DNA from: RUG626 sp964553775
Lineage (GTDB): Bacteria > Bacillota > Clostridia > Oscillospirales > Oscillospiraceae
Assembly: GCA_964553775.1 (NCBI GenBank)
Contig: CAZKLU010000004.1
Coordinates: 1 to 47,179 of the forward strand
Reading direction: 5' to 3'
Length of the DNA: 47,179 nucleotides
The translations under genes were made by a program, and so were the position numbers. Shown here one piece after another: positions 1 through 6,712 of the stretch (its first letter is position 1; each line of letters begins with the position of its first letter). Under the pieces are notes generated by a model. That model did not search any database. It was given only the letters and a program-made list of their open reading frames with translations, and was not told the DNA's origin.

Positions 1-344
1 GCAGACGTGTTGGCAGACGCGAGGGCAGAATGGAAGGAAAACGCGAGGGAAGACGAGAAGGTATCATAGAGGGTGAACGTAAAGGCAAGGAAGAAGGCAG
101 ACGAGAAGGTATCATAGAGGGTGAACAAAAGGGCATGACAAAGGGCAGACGCGAGGGTATAACCTATATTGCTCTTGAAATGATAAACGCCAATATGTCA
201 ACAGAGACGATAATGAATCTTACGAAATTATCCCGCGACGAAATTGTCTCGCTTCAGCAAAAGCTCAAAGAAAACCCCAATTTGCTCAGAACCTTGGCGG
301 AGAATCATTTGTCATCGCTTGAAGATACTGAGAATAAACAATGA
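1..344 (+). CDS. C-terminal part of an Rpn-like PD-(D/E)XK nuclease/putative transposase (5' end outside window)
   Basis: The frame is open at the left edge of the window, so only the last ~114 codons are present; an internal ATG lies at 30. What is visible is a Glu/Gly/Arg/Lys-rich stretch of repeated RREGIIEGE-type units, followed by a short helical tail that reads like an HTH-like module (ALEMINANMSTETIMNLTKLSRDEIVSLQQ). That combination is typical of the C-terminus of the Rpn family (recombination-promoting PD-(D/E)XK nucleases, PF12784-type), whose catalytic domain lies N-terminal to the charged repeat. The nuclease domain is not visible here, so activity cannot be judged. It ends 31 bp before a small inverted-repeat element. 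Confidence 0.6.
   Translation, partial: RRVGRREGRMEGKREGRREGIIEGERKGKEEGRREGIIEGEQKGMTKGRREGITYIALEMINANMSTETIMNLTKLSRDEIVSLQQKLKENPNLLRTLAENHLSSLEDTENKQ
51..126 (+). repeat. 48-bp-period direct repeat inside the Rpn-like gene
   Basis: The 28 bases at 51-78 recur exactly at 99-126, an offset of 48 bp (16 codons). They encode the repeated RREGIIEGE unit. A degenerate further unit follows at 145-160. In-frame repeats like this expand and contract by slippage. Confidence 0.85.
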
Positions 345-375
345 TCTGATTCAAATCTGATCGAAGGAAAATTTA

Positions 376-659
376 TATACCCTGAATCCGTGAAACCCAT
401 ACGCTACTAAATAATAGATTTCCACGCAGACAGTTTCACCTGAAATCCGGAACTTCTGAGCTGCGAATCTTTGGCGATGGGAGCAGTGCGGTTTTCGGAA
501 AATGAGTTTCACGGATTCAAATATATATTACGGCGTATATGCTGCCAATTCTCTTTCAGCATACGGGTGAATGCTTCAGCAATCTATAGAGATTCGAAAG
601 CCGCGCAAATACTGTCCAAGCCGAACTGTACATCTTGAACTGCACGGATTCAGGTTATA
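376..659. mobile_element. MITE-like element with ~17-bp terminal inverted repeats
   Basis: The sequence at 376-392 (TATACCCTGAATCCGTG) is the reverse complement of 643-659 with one mismatch in 17. A further copy of the core CACGGATTCA lies inside at 510-519, making a perfect 14-bp inverted repeat between 383-396 and 506-519. TATA/TA flanks both ends, as expected for insertion at TA. No open frame of note lies between the ends. The whole 374-bp gap between the Rpn-like gene and thiI is taken up by this structure. It is short (284 bp) and non-coding, so a miniature element moved in trans is the simplest reading; a regulatory inverted repeat is the alternative. Confidence 0.45.
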
Positions 660-718
660 CTAATAATTATCATACACTTTGGCTTTGAACATCACTTAAG
701 CCCACATAAGGAGAACAT

Positions 719-1900
719 ATGAACGATATAATACTCTTGAAGCAGGGGGAACTTGTTCTCAAGGGACTGAACAGACGATTCTTTGAGGATAAGCTTCTCA
801 CAAACATAAAACGCCGCCTTGCACATATCGGAAACTTTCGTATATACTCTGTTCAGTCCACAGTTTACATCGAGCCGCTTGATGACGAGTGCGATATGGA
901 CGAAACATTTGATGCGGCGCGTAAAATTTTCGGCGCGGTATCGGTTGTGCGAGCCGCCGCCTGCGACAAGAACCCCAACGCGATATTTGAAACAGCAAAA
1001 GAGTATCTTGCAGAATCGTTTTCAAGAGCAAAATCATTTAAAGTAGAGTCAAAACGCTCCGACAAATCGTTTCCAATGACGAGCATAGAACTTTCACAGT
1101 ACGTTGGCGGACTTTTGGCGGAGAGCTTTCCAAATGTCAGGGTTGATGTACACAACCCGGAACTCACAGTAAATCTTGAAGTTCGCGATCTCGCCGCCTA
1201 TGTACACGGCGAACCGGAACATGGCGCGGGCGGAATGCCTGTAGGCTCCAATGGCAGCGCGGTTTCCCTCCTCTCCGGAGGAATTGACAGCCCTGTATCA
1301 ACATACATGATGGCAAAGCGCGGTATACATATTATTCCGGTTCATTTTTTCTCTTTCCCGTATACCTCGCAGCTTGCGAAAGAAAAAGTTATCACGCTTG
1401 CACAGCAGCTTCTTCCATGGTGCGGCAGAATGACACTGGAAGTAGTTCCGTTTACGCATATTCAGGAGGAAATTCGTGACAAATGCCCCGAAGAATACTT
1501 TACGCTCATCATGCGCCGCTTCATGACCCGTATAGCTGAGAGAATAGCCGTCGCAAACGGCTGCAAGGCTATTACTACCGGAGAGAGCCTCGGTCAGGTT
1601 GCCAGTCAAACGATGGAGGCAATGCGCGTCACCGAGGAGTGCGTCTCGCTCCCTGTCATACGTCCTCTTGTGTGCATGGACAAAGCCGAGATAACGGTTA
1701 AAGCGCGGGAAATCGGAACATTTGAGACTTCAATTCTTCCTTACGAGGACTGCTGTACCGTATTTACCCCGAAACACCCGCGAACAAAACCGCGTCTTGA
1801 GGATGTACTTGAAGCTGAATCGCCCCTAAACATAGAATCACTTGTGAACGAAGCCTTAAATGGCGTTGAGCATATTAAACTGCACGAAAATATACAATAA
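719..1900 (+). CDS. thiI: tRNA 4-thiouridine synthetase ThiI
   Basis: ThiI adenylates U8 of tRNA and transfers sulfur from a cysteine-desulfurase persulfide; in many bacteria it also supplies sulfur for the thiamine thiazole. This 393-residue protein has an N-terminal ferredoxin-like region, a THUMP domain (about 60-165) and a PP-loop ATPase domain from about 175, with the pyrophosphate-binding motif SGGIDSPVS near residue 184. A conserved EDCC cysteine pair lies at about 343-344. It ends without a rhodanese domain, as is usual for Firmicute ThiI. The ATG at 719 has AAGGAG 6 bases upstream. No iscS/nifS-type desulfurase is adjacent, although one often precedes thiI. It starts a same-strand run with the M28 peptidase and cinA. 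Confidence 0.95.
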   Translation: MNDIILLKQGELVLKGLNRRFFEDKLLTNIKRRLAHIGNFRIYSVQSTVYIEPLDDECDMDETFDAARKIFGAVSVVRAAACDKNPNAIFETAKEYLAESFSRAKSFKVESKRSDKSFPMTSIELSQYVGGLLAESFPNVRVDVHNPELTVNLEVRDLAAYVHGEPEHGAGGMPVGSNGSAVSLLSGGIDSPVSTYMMAKRGIHIIPVHFFSFPYTSQLAKEKVITLAQQLLPWCGRMTLEVVPFTHIQEEIRDKCPEEYFTLIMRRFMTRIAERIAVANGCKAITTGESLGQVASQTMEAMRVTEECVSLPVIRPLVCMDKAEITVKAREIGTFETSILPYEDCCTVFTPKHPRTKPRLEDVLEAESPLNIESLVNEALNGVEHIKLHENIQ

Positions 1901-1921
1901 TTAAGGAGTTAAAATTATATC

Positions 1922-3196
1922 ATGGAAATAGAAAATACTAAAACAAATTATCAGATGTCACTCATAGAGAAGCTTAGCTTCACGCGGCGCGGGGGGACAT
2001 CGGAGGAACTTCGCGCCGCTAACATCCTGAAAGAAGAGATAGAAAAAGTTGGCGGCAAGCCTGAATTTATGGAATTCAAACTCCCCTCGTTCGATATAGA
2101 TGAGTGCTCGCTTGAAGTCGTTTCTCCGTTCAGCCGCAAAGTGGATGTTATGGGATATGGACTTTCCGGAGATATTGACGCGGACTTGAAGCTTGTCTAC
2201 GCGGAAAAATGCACCGAAGAGAATCTGGCTGCATATTCATCTCTCGAAGGCTGCGCGGTAATCGTAAATCAGCTCACATTCAGCGCATATAAACTGCTAT
2301 GTGATAAAAAGGCATCAGCATTTATAACAATCGTTGGGAAATATTACGATACTGACGAAACCTTTGATATGTACTCGCGGAATCTCCGCCCGGGTCATAT
2401 AAAAATCGGTATTATACCCGGATTTACTATTCGTTCAGGCGACGCTCTTGATATATTGAAAGGCGGCGCGGAAACTATACACGTTCATCTTAAACAGCAT
2501 GAGGTCGAACGCCCCTCTCAGGACGTTTTAGCCGTAATTCCCGGTACTGTTACGCCTGATGAGTCCATAGTTCTCACAGCTCACTACGACAGCGTACCCG
2601 TGGGTACAGGGTCATGGGACAACGCATCCGGTTCAGCGGCACTTATGGGACTTTACAGGCACTTTGTGAATCATCCGCTTCGCCGTACAATGCGCTTCAT
2701 CTGGTGCGGCTGTGAGGAACTCGGACTTTGCGGCAGCCGCGCATACATTGAGCAAAATACAGAGCTTGTTGAGAAAAACGTCAAATTCTGCTTCAACTTC
2801 GATATGTGCGGAACAGTTCTTGGCAATAACGAGCTTATCGTCACGGGCGGCAGCGATCTGAAGAGCTTTGCTGAACAGTACAATAAAGAAACCGGCTGGG
2901 CTGCGGATATTAATGTTCGCGTACATTCAAGTGATTCCGCTCCGTTCGCGGACAAAAATATACCCGCTCTCGGTATCACACGCCGCACACAAACGGGTGA
3001 GATTCATACAAAAAACGATCTTATCCGCACTCTTTCTCAAACGCAGATGAACAGTATACACACGTTTTCCGTAGGCGCGATTGAGCGTATCGGCAATTCA
3101 GTTACCATGCCGATAAACAAAGGTATGCCAAATGATCTCAGAGAAGCATTGGACAAGAGATTTATGCACAACGCAAACGCTGAGGACAAGGAGTGA
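1922..3196 (+). CDS. M28-family zinc metallopeptidase (aminopeptidase-like)
   Basis: This is a 424-residue di-zinc peptidase of the M28 type, expected to remove N-terminal residues from peptides. Visible metal-site motifs are TAHYDSVPVG followed by SWDNASG (about 218-232), CEELGLCGS with the catalytic/ligand Glu pair (about 263), and the late HSSDSAPF segment carrying another ligand. A PA-like insert lies before the metal sites (about 60-190). There is no signal peptide or membrane segment, so it probably acts in the cytosol. The ATG at 1922 follows AAGGAG with a rather long spacing of 13 bases. It lies 21 bp after thiI and 4 bp before cinA, consistent with one transcript. The exact substrate cannot be told. 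Confidence 0.85.
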   Translation: MEIENTKTNYQMSLIEKLSFTRRGGTSEELRAANILKEEIEKVGGKPEFMEFKLPSFDIDECSLEVVSPFSRKVDVMGYGLSGDIDADLKLVYAEKCTEENLAAYSSLEGCAVIVNQLTFSAYKLLCDKKASAFITIVGKYYDTDETFDMYSRNLRPGHIKIGIIPGFTIRSGDALDILKGGAETIHVHLKQHEVERPSQDVLAVIPGTVTPDESIVLTAHYDSVPVGTGSWDNASGSAALMGLYRHFVNHPLRRTMRFIWCGCEELGLCGSRAYIEQNTELVEKNVKFCFNFDMCGTVLGNNELIVTGGSDLKSFAEQYNKETGWAADINVRVHSSDSAPFADKNIPALGITRRTQTGEIHTKNDLIRTLSQTQMNSIHTFSVGAIERIGNSVTMPINKGMPNDLREALDKRFMHNANAEDKE

Positions 3197-3200
3197 TACA

Positions 3201-4469
3201 ATGACTGCTGAAATTCTGTCAGTCGGCACAGAATTATTACTGGGGAATATTGTAAATACAAATGCGCGGGATCTGTCCGTAATGCTTTCGGAGCTTGGTA
3301 TAAATGTATACTATCACTCAGTAGTGGGAGACAACCCCGAACGTGTGAGACTTGCTGTAGAGGTGTCAAAAAAACGCGCTGATGTGCTTATAACAACAGG
3401 CGGTCTTGGACCGACTTATGATGATCTTACCAAAGATGTTCTTGCGTCTGCGTTCGGCAAAAAACTTGTTTATCATGAGGAGTGTGCTGAGGATATACGC
3501 GCCTACTTCGCAAAACGCCGCCGCGATTGCGAGGTAACTGAAAATAACTACCGTCAGGCATATCTGCCCGAAGGATGTACCGTCTTTCGGAACACCTGCG
3601 GCACAGCTCCAGGGTGTGCTTTTTTTGCGGACGGTATACACATAATCATGCTGCCGGGACCGCCCCATGAGTGTGTCACAATGTTCAAGGTGAGTGCCGC
3701 GCCGTATCTCCGTAAATTCTCTGACGGGAGATTATATTCACATAATATACATATATTTGGTCTCGGCGAGTCAGCAACAGAATCAAAGCTGCATTCGCTG
3801 ATGGTAAATCTCAAAAATCCTACTCTCGCACCCTATGTGGGAGTAGGAGAGGTGAGACTTAGACTTACAGCAAAGGCTCGATCCGAAGAGGAAGCAGAGT
3901 CAATGATGAGTCCAATTATTGACGAGGTGCGTAAAACGCTTGGCGATGTTATCTATGGAGTGGATATCGGAACACTTGAAAACGCCGTATTCACACTTTT
4001 GAAAGAACAGCACAAAACTCTCTCATCGGCTGAAAGCTGTACCGGCGGACTTTTGGCTAAACGCATAACCGATGTATCAGGAGCCTCCGCAGTCTTTCGA
4101 GGCGGTGCTGTGACTTACGCGACTGATACTAAGCACGGGATTCTCGGTGTATCGCAGGAACTTCTTGACAAGCAAGGTGCTGTCTGCCGTGAGACAGCCT
4201 TACAGATGGCAGAGGGAGCAAGACAGATATTCAAGTCGGATATTTCTGCTGCAATAACCGGAATTGCGGGTCCGGACTCCGATGGCAGCGGCAAGCCAGC
4301 CGGATTGGTATATGTCGCTATAGCCGCCGATGGCAATATGTATTGCCGTGAGCTTTTTCTCGGCGGCGACAGGGATCGGGTTCGAGTGCTTGCTGTGAAC
4401 CACGCCCTCGATATGGTGCGAAGATACCTTGCGGGGCTTAATATTCTTGAAGGGGCTGATCACAAATGA
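3201..4469 (+). CDS. cinA: CinA-family competence/damage-inducible protein, putative NMN amidohydrolase
   Basis: This 422-residue protein has the two CinA modules. The N-terminal molybdopterin-binding-like domain (about 1-170) begins EILSVGTELLLGNIVNTNA and carries TTGGLGPTYDDLTKD. The C-terminal CinA domain (about 255-415) includes the conserved AESCTGGLLA and TGIAGPD motifs. Family members hydrolyse NMN to nicotinate mononucleotide (PncC activity) and some cleave ADP-ribose. The frame extends upstream to 3132, but the ATG at 3201 is chosen. It has AAGGAG at 3188-3193 inside the end of the peptidase gene, and the family N-terminus begins there. It overlaps the next gene by ATGA. Confidence 0.93.
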   Translation: MTAEILSVGTELLLGNIVNTNARDLSVMLSELGINVYYHSVVGDNPERVRLAVEVSKKRADVLITTGGLGPTYDDLTKDVLASAFGKKLVYHEECAEDIRAYFAKRRRDCEVTENNYRQAYLPEGCTVFRNTCGTAPGCAFFADGIHIIMLPGPPHECVTMFKVSAAPYLRKFSDGRLYSHNIHIFGLGESATESKLHSLMVNLKNPTLAPYVGVGEVRLRLTAKARSEEEAESMMSPIIDEVRKTLGDVIYGVDIGTLENAVFTLLKEQHKTLSSAESCTGGLLAKRITDVSGASAVFRGGAVTYATDTKHGILGVSQELLDKQGAVCRETALQMAEGARQIFKSDISAAITGIAGPDSDGSGKPAGLVYVAIAADGNMYCRELFLGGDRDRVRVLAVNHALDMVRRYLAGLNILEGADHK

Positions 4470-5155
4470 AAAAGCGCGTCATCGCACTTTTCCTGTGCGT
4501 TGCCGTTATAGCCGCGTTGTTTACCGGCTGCGGAAAACTGGGACCCGAACACATCGTGCGCCTTGTTCAAGGTACCCTTGACCAGAACTATCTCGCTCTG
4601 TACGATGTTGACTATCTCAAATTGGCGCAGCTAAGTGAAAAGGACGCGGCTGATCGCCACAATATTAACCTCAACGATGCGGCAAATACATTCGCTGTGT
4701 ACTTCGATATAGATTACATGACGGATAGTCTTCAGGATGAGATTATGAAGCTTTATAGCTCCGTGTATGAAAAGGCTCGTTACACAGTTGCAGACGAGGC
4801 TGTTTTGCAGGACGATGGCACCTACACCGTGGAATTGACTGTGCAGCCGCTGGATTTGTTTGTACTCGTACTCGATGACTTCAGCACAGTTACTGAGACA
4901 TATACCGAGCAATATGTCACAGGTGTAGATACAGGCAGCATGACAAGTGCCGAATATCAGCAATACCTTTTAGACTCAGACGCGGCTTGGGCGAATCTTA
5001 TAGTCCTCCTCTGCCGTGAGAAACTGTCAGCATGCGGCTATATGGATGCCGTCACCGTCACCGCGATACTTCAGACCGACACCACCGGAGAGTGGTTCAT
5101 ATCGAACCTTACAGAAATAAACGAGACAGTAGTATATTACCCTGCAAGTGCGTAA
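4466..5155 (+). CDS. Putative lipoprotein of unknown function
   Basis: A 229-residue protein begins with a Lys/Arg-charged, hydrophobic leader ending in a lipobox-like LFTGC, with the lipidated Cys at residue 22; it should be anchored outside the membrane. The mature part is acidic and mostly helical, with a two-part DUF-like layout: an initial helical segment on tyrosines and leucines, then an extracytoplasmic alpha/beta region. No catalytic motif is recognised. The start overlaps the cinA stop by ATGA, so the two are translationally coupled. The function is unknown. Confidence 0.75.
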   Translation: MKKRVIALFLCVAVIAALFTGCGKLGPEHIVRLVQGTLDQNYLALYDVDYLKLAQLSEKDAADRHNINLNDAANTFAVYFDIDYMTDSLQDEIMKLYSSVYEKARYTVADEAVLQDDGTYTVELTVQPLDLFVLVLDDFSTVTETYTEQYVTGVDTGSMTSAEYQQYLLDSDAAWANLIVLLCREKLSACGYMDAVTVTAILQTDTTGEWFISNLTEINETVVYYPASA

Positions 5156-5220
5156 AAATCAATATCGGCGGCTTCTGCCGCAAGCTGTGGATAGTTGACA
5201 TTGCATGAAAATATGGCAAA

Positions 5221-5370
5221 CAGTGTCGCTGTTGCTCTGTACCCGCTGTGGGGCTTGCCATCTGGGTTCGCCTCTTGCCGGACAGAGCATATCTCGCTTG
5301 CGTTCACAACGCGGGCGGGTCGCCGGACTTGTGCCAACGGGAAACGCCGCCGTGGGAAGCGGCGTTTTAC
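5221..5370 (+). ncRNA. Candidate structured non-coding RNA (6S-like or unclassified)
   Basis: This GC-rich intergenic stretch lacks a credible reading frame but is full of pairing. A perfect 7-bp helix joins GCTCTGT (5234-5240) and ACAGAGC (5282-5288), enclosing a 41-base arm. A small 5-bp hairpin lies at 5300-5312 (GCGTT/AACGC). A 9-bp intrinsic-terminator stem at 5342-5367 ends it. A TTGACA box lies at 5195-5200, without a clear -10. The long irregular arm plus a small hairpin on the 3' side recalls 6S RNA, but I could not match its signature sequences, so the family is unassigned. SRP RNA, tmRNA and RNase P signature motifs are absent. Confidence 0.45.
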
Positions 5371-5374
5371 TTTA
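5342..5374 (+). terminator. Intrinsic terminator
   Basis: A perfect 9-bp stem AAACGCCGC (5342-5350) / GCGGCGTTT (5359-5367) with an 8-base loop is followed by TACTTTAT. It closes the candidate RNA, or the cinA/lipoprotein transcript. Confidence 0.7.
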
Positions 5375-5582
5375 TCCGTGAATTATATGATGTGAGACAA
5401 TTTGTACATAGCCGCTAAACTCCGATTACGTCTTTTACGGAGAACTAAAGGTACGCTTGTTACTTTGTGTGTTTTGCGGTGCGGTATTTTACATCACTTA
5501 TTTATGTCTGTTGAACGGTGATGTGTCATCTTTCGGTAATGCGTTATTTTTATATACAGGGAAGTTTTTTGGACATCATTCG

Positions 5583-5591
5583 TGGTATAAT
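5583..5591 (+). promoter_or_regulatory. Extended -10 promoter ahead of the SIMPL gene
   Basis: TGGTATAAT is a perfect TATAAT (5586-5591) with an extended TGN. No good -35 is found at normal spacing. It would start a transcript about 120 bases before the SIMPL-domain gene. The remaining sequence between 5375 and 5714 holds no convincing gene. Confidence 0.5.
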
Positions 5592-5714
5592 GACGATATG
5601 GATAAGCTGCCCCGCAAAAGTCCTCTTGAAAAGTGTTTGAAAATATTAGACTGTGTTTTCGCAAAGAACCGCGGTTTGAAACTGCGAACAGCAAAAAACA
5701 GGGAGCCGATTTGA

Positions 5715-6368
5715 ATGGTAAGAACAATAACAGTAAAAGGAACAGGTTACGTTTCAGCAAAAGTCGATTATGTAGTAATCTCATTTAATTTGGAAACAAA
5801 CAGAGAAAATTATAGCGAAGCTTGTGAACTCGCGTCTTCAAATATTGAGTTACTTAGCGAGGCACTCGTGAAAGCCGGATTTGACAAAGACGCTATCAGG
5901 ACAACAGACTTCAATGTTCGCACCGAATATAACAGTGTCCGCGATTCAAACGGAAACTTCAATAATGTTTTTAACGGATATGTTGTGAGCCACAAATTGA
6001 AAATGGAGTTTGATTTTGATGTTGTGAGACTCTCAAAAGCCTTGTCGGCGGTATCATCCAGTGGTGTACAACCAGAGATAAATATCAGTTTTACTGTCAA
6101 GGACAAAACCGCTGTCAAAGAGGAAGTGCTCAGAAGAGCCGCAAAAAACGCGAAGCAAAAGGCGGAAATTCTGTGTTCCGTTTCCGGCGTTATACTTGGT
6201 GACCTTATTAACATCGATTATAATTGGGGTGAAATTAACGTCCGATCGAATACACGTTCACAATTCGACAGGAATTGCGCTGTTGACTCATTTGACAGTA
6301 TCTTTAATATTAAGCCTGAAAATGTTGAAGCAAGCGATACAGCAACATTTGTGTGGGAAATTAAATAA
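5715..6368 (+). CDS. SIMPL (DUF541) domain protein
   Basis: This 217-residue protein matches the SIMPL/DUF541 family, whose members include BP26/OMP28 and the mouse SIMPL protein and form oligomeric beta-rich assemblies. It shows the family's opening ITVKGTGYVSAKVD strand, the KAGFDKDAIRTTDFNV segment, the YVVSHKLKMEF strand, and an alanine/lysine-rich helix near RRAAKNAKQKAEIL. No signal peptide is present, unlike many family members, so it is probably cytosolic. The ATG follows GGGAG. A terminator lies just downstream, so it is probably transcribed alone. The cellular role is not known. Confidence 0.85.
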   Translation: MVRTITVKGTGYVSAKVDYVVISFNLETNRENYSEACELASSNIELLSEALVKAGFDKDAIRTTDFNVRTEYNSVRDSNGNFNNVFNGYVVSHKLKMEFDFDVVRLSKALSAVSSSGVQPEINISFTVKDKTAVKEEVLRRAAKNAKQKAEILCSVSGVILGDLINIDYNWGEINVRSNTRSQFDRNCAVDSFDSIFNIKPENVEASDTATFVWEIK

Positions 6369-6394
6369 CCGAGTAAAGCAGGCTGTTTCGCTCT

Positions 6395-6422
6395 GTTTGC
6401 GAGCTTGCAAACCTGATTTTTT
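6395..6422 (+). terminator. Intrinsic terminator of the SIMPL gene
   Basis: The stem GTTTGC (6395-6400) / GCAAAC (6407-6412), extended by outer CAGG/CCTG pairing, is followed by CTGATTTTTT. Confidence 0.65.
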
Positions 6423-6712
6423 CCCAATTCGTGCTGTATTTTAAGAAGCAGAACTTATGGGATCCGCAAATCTTACTGCGTTTATGTAAAATGCAGTTTT
6501 TCGACGGCTTTGCCGGAAAAATACGCATACTCTCTACAAGTACCGCAATAATTGAAACCGCGAAACCATTTCACAAATTAAGGCTTTTTGCGGTTCCCGC
6601 AGTAAAAACTGCCTTTCAGAATTTTTTGTGTGGCAGATCCTGCGGGAATTTCCGCAAACTACTTCACAGCCGAAAGCACTTTTAGCTGTGCATATAACAT
6701 GGGGTGATAAAT
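6423..6712 (+). other. Gene-free leader region with several short hairpins
   Basis: No credible gene lies between the SIMPL terminator and the 6713 start. Visible structures are ACTGC/GCAGT (6475-6497) followed by a T run, which is a second terminator-like hairpin, and TGCGG/CCGCA around 6638-6655. No clear promoter pair was found. Confidence 0.4.

Noticed and set aside
3132..3200. Longer start for cinA
   Set aside because: It would overlap the peptidase gene by 65 bases; the ATG at 3201 has the ribosome binding site and the family N-terminus.
5195..5395. 66-codon frame across the candidate RNA
   Set aside because: It overlaps the helices and the terminator; the pairing explains the sequence better than coding.
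5457..5714. 85-codon plus-strand frame ending exactly at the SIMPL gene
   Set aside because: TTG start without a ribosome binding site, no family resemblance, and a near-perfect extended -10 promoter lies inside it.
6431..6685. 84-codon frame in the gap before the 728-residue gene
   Set aside because: No ribosome binding site, contains terminator-like hairpins, composition unlike protein.
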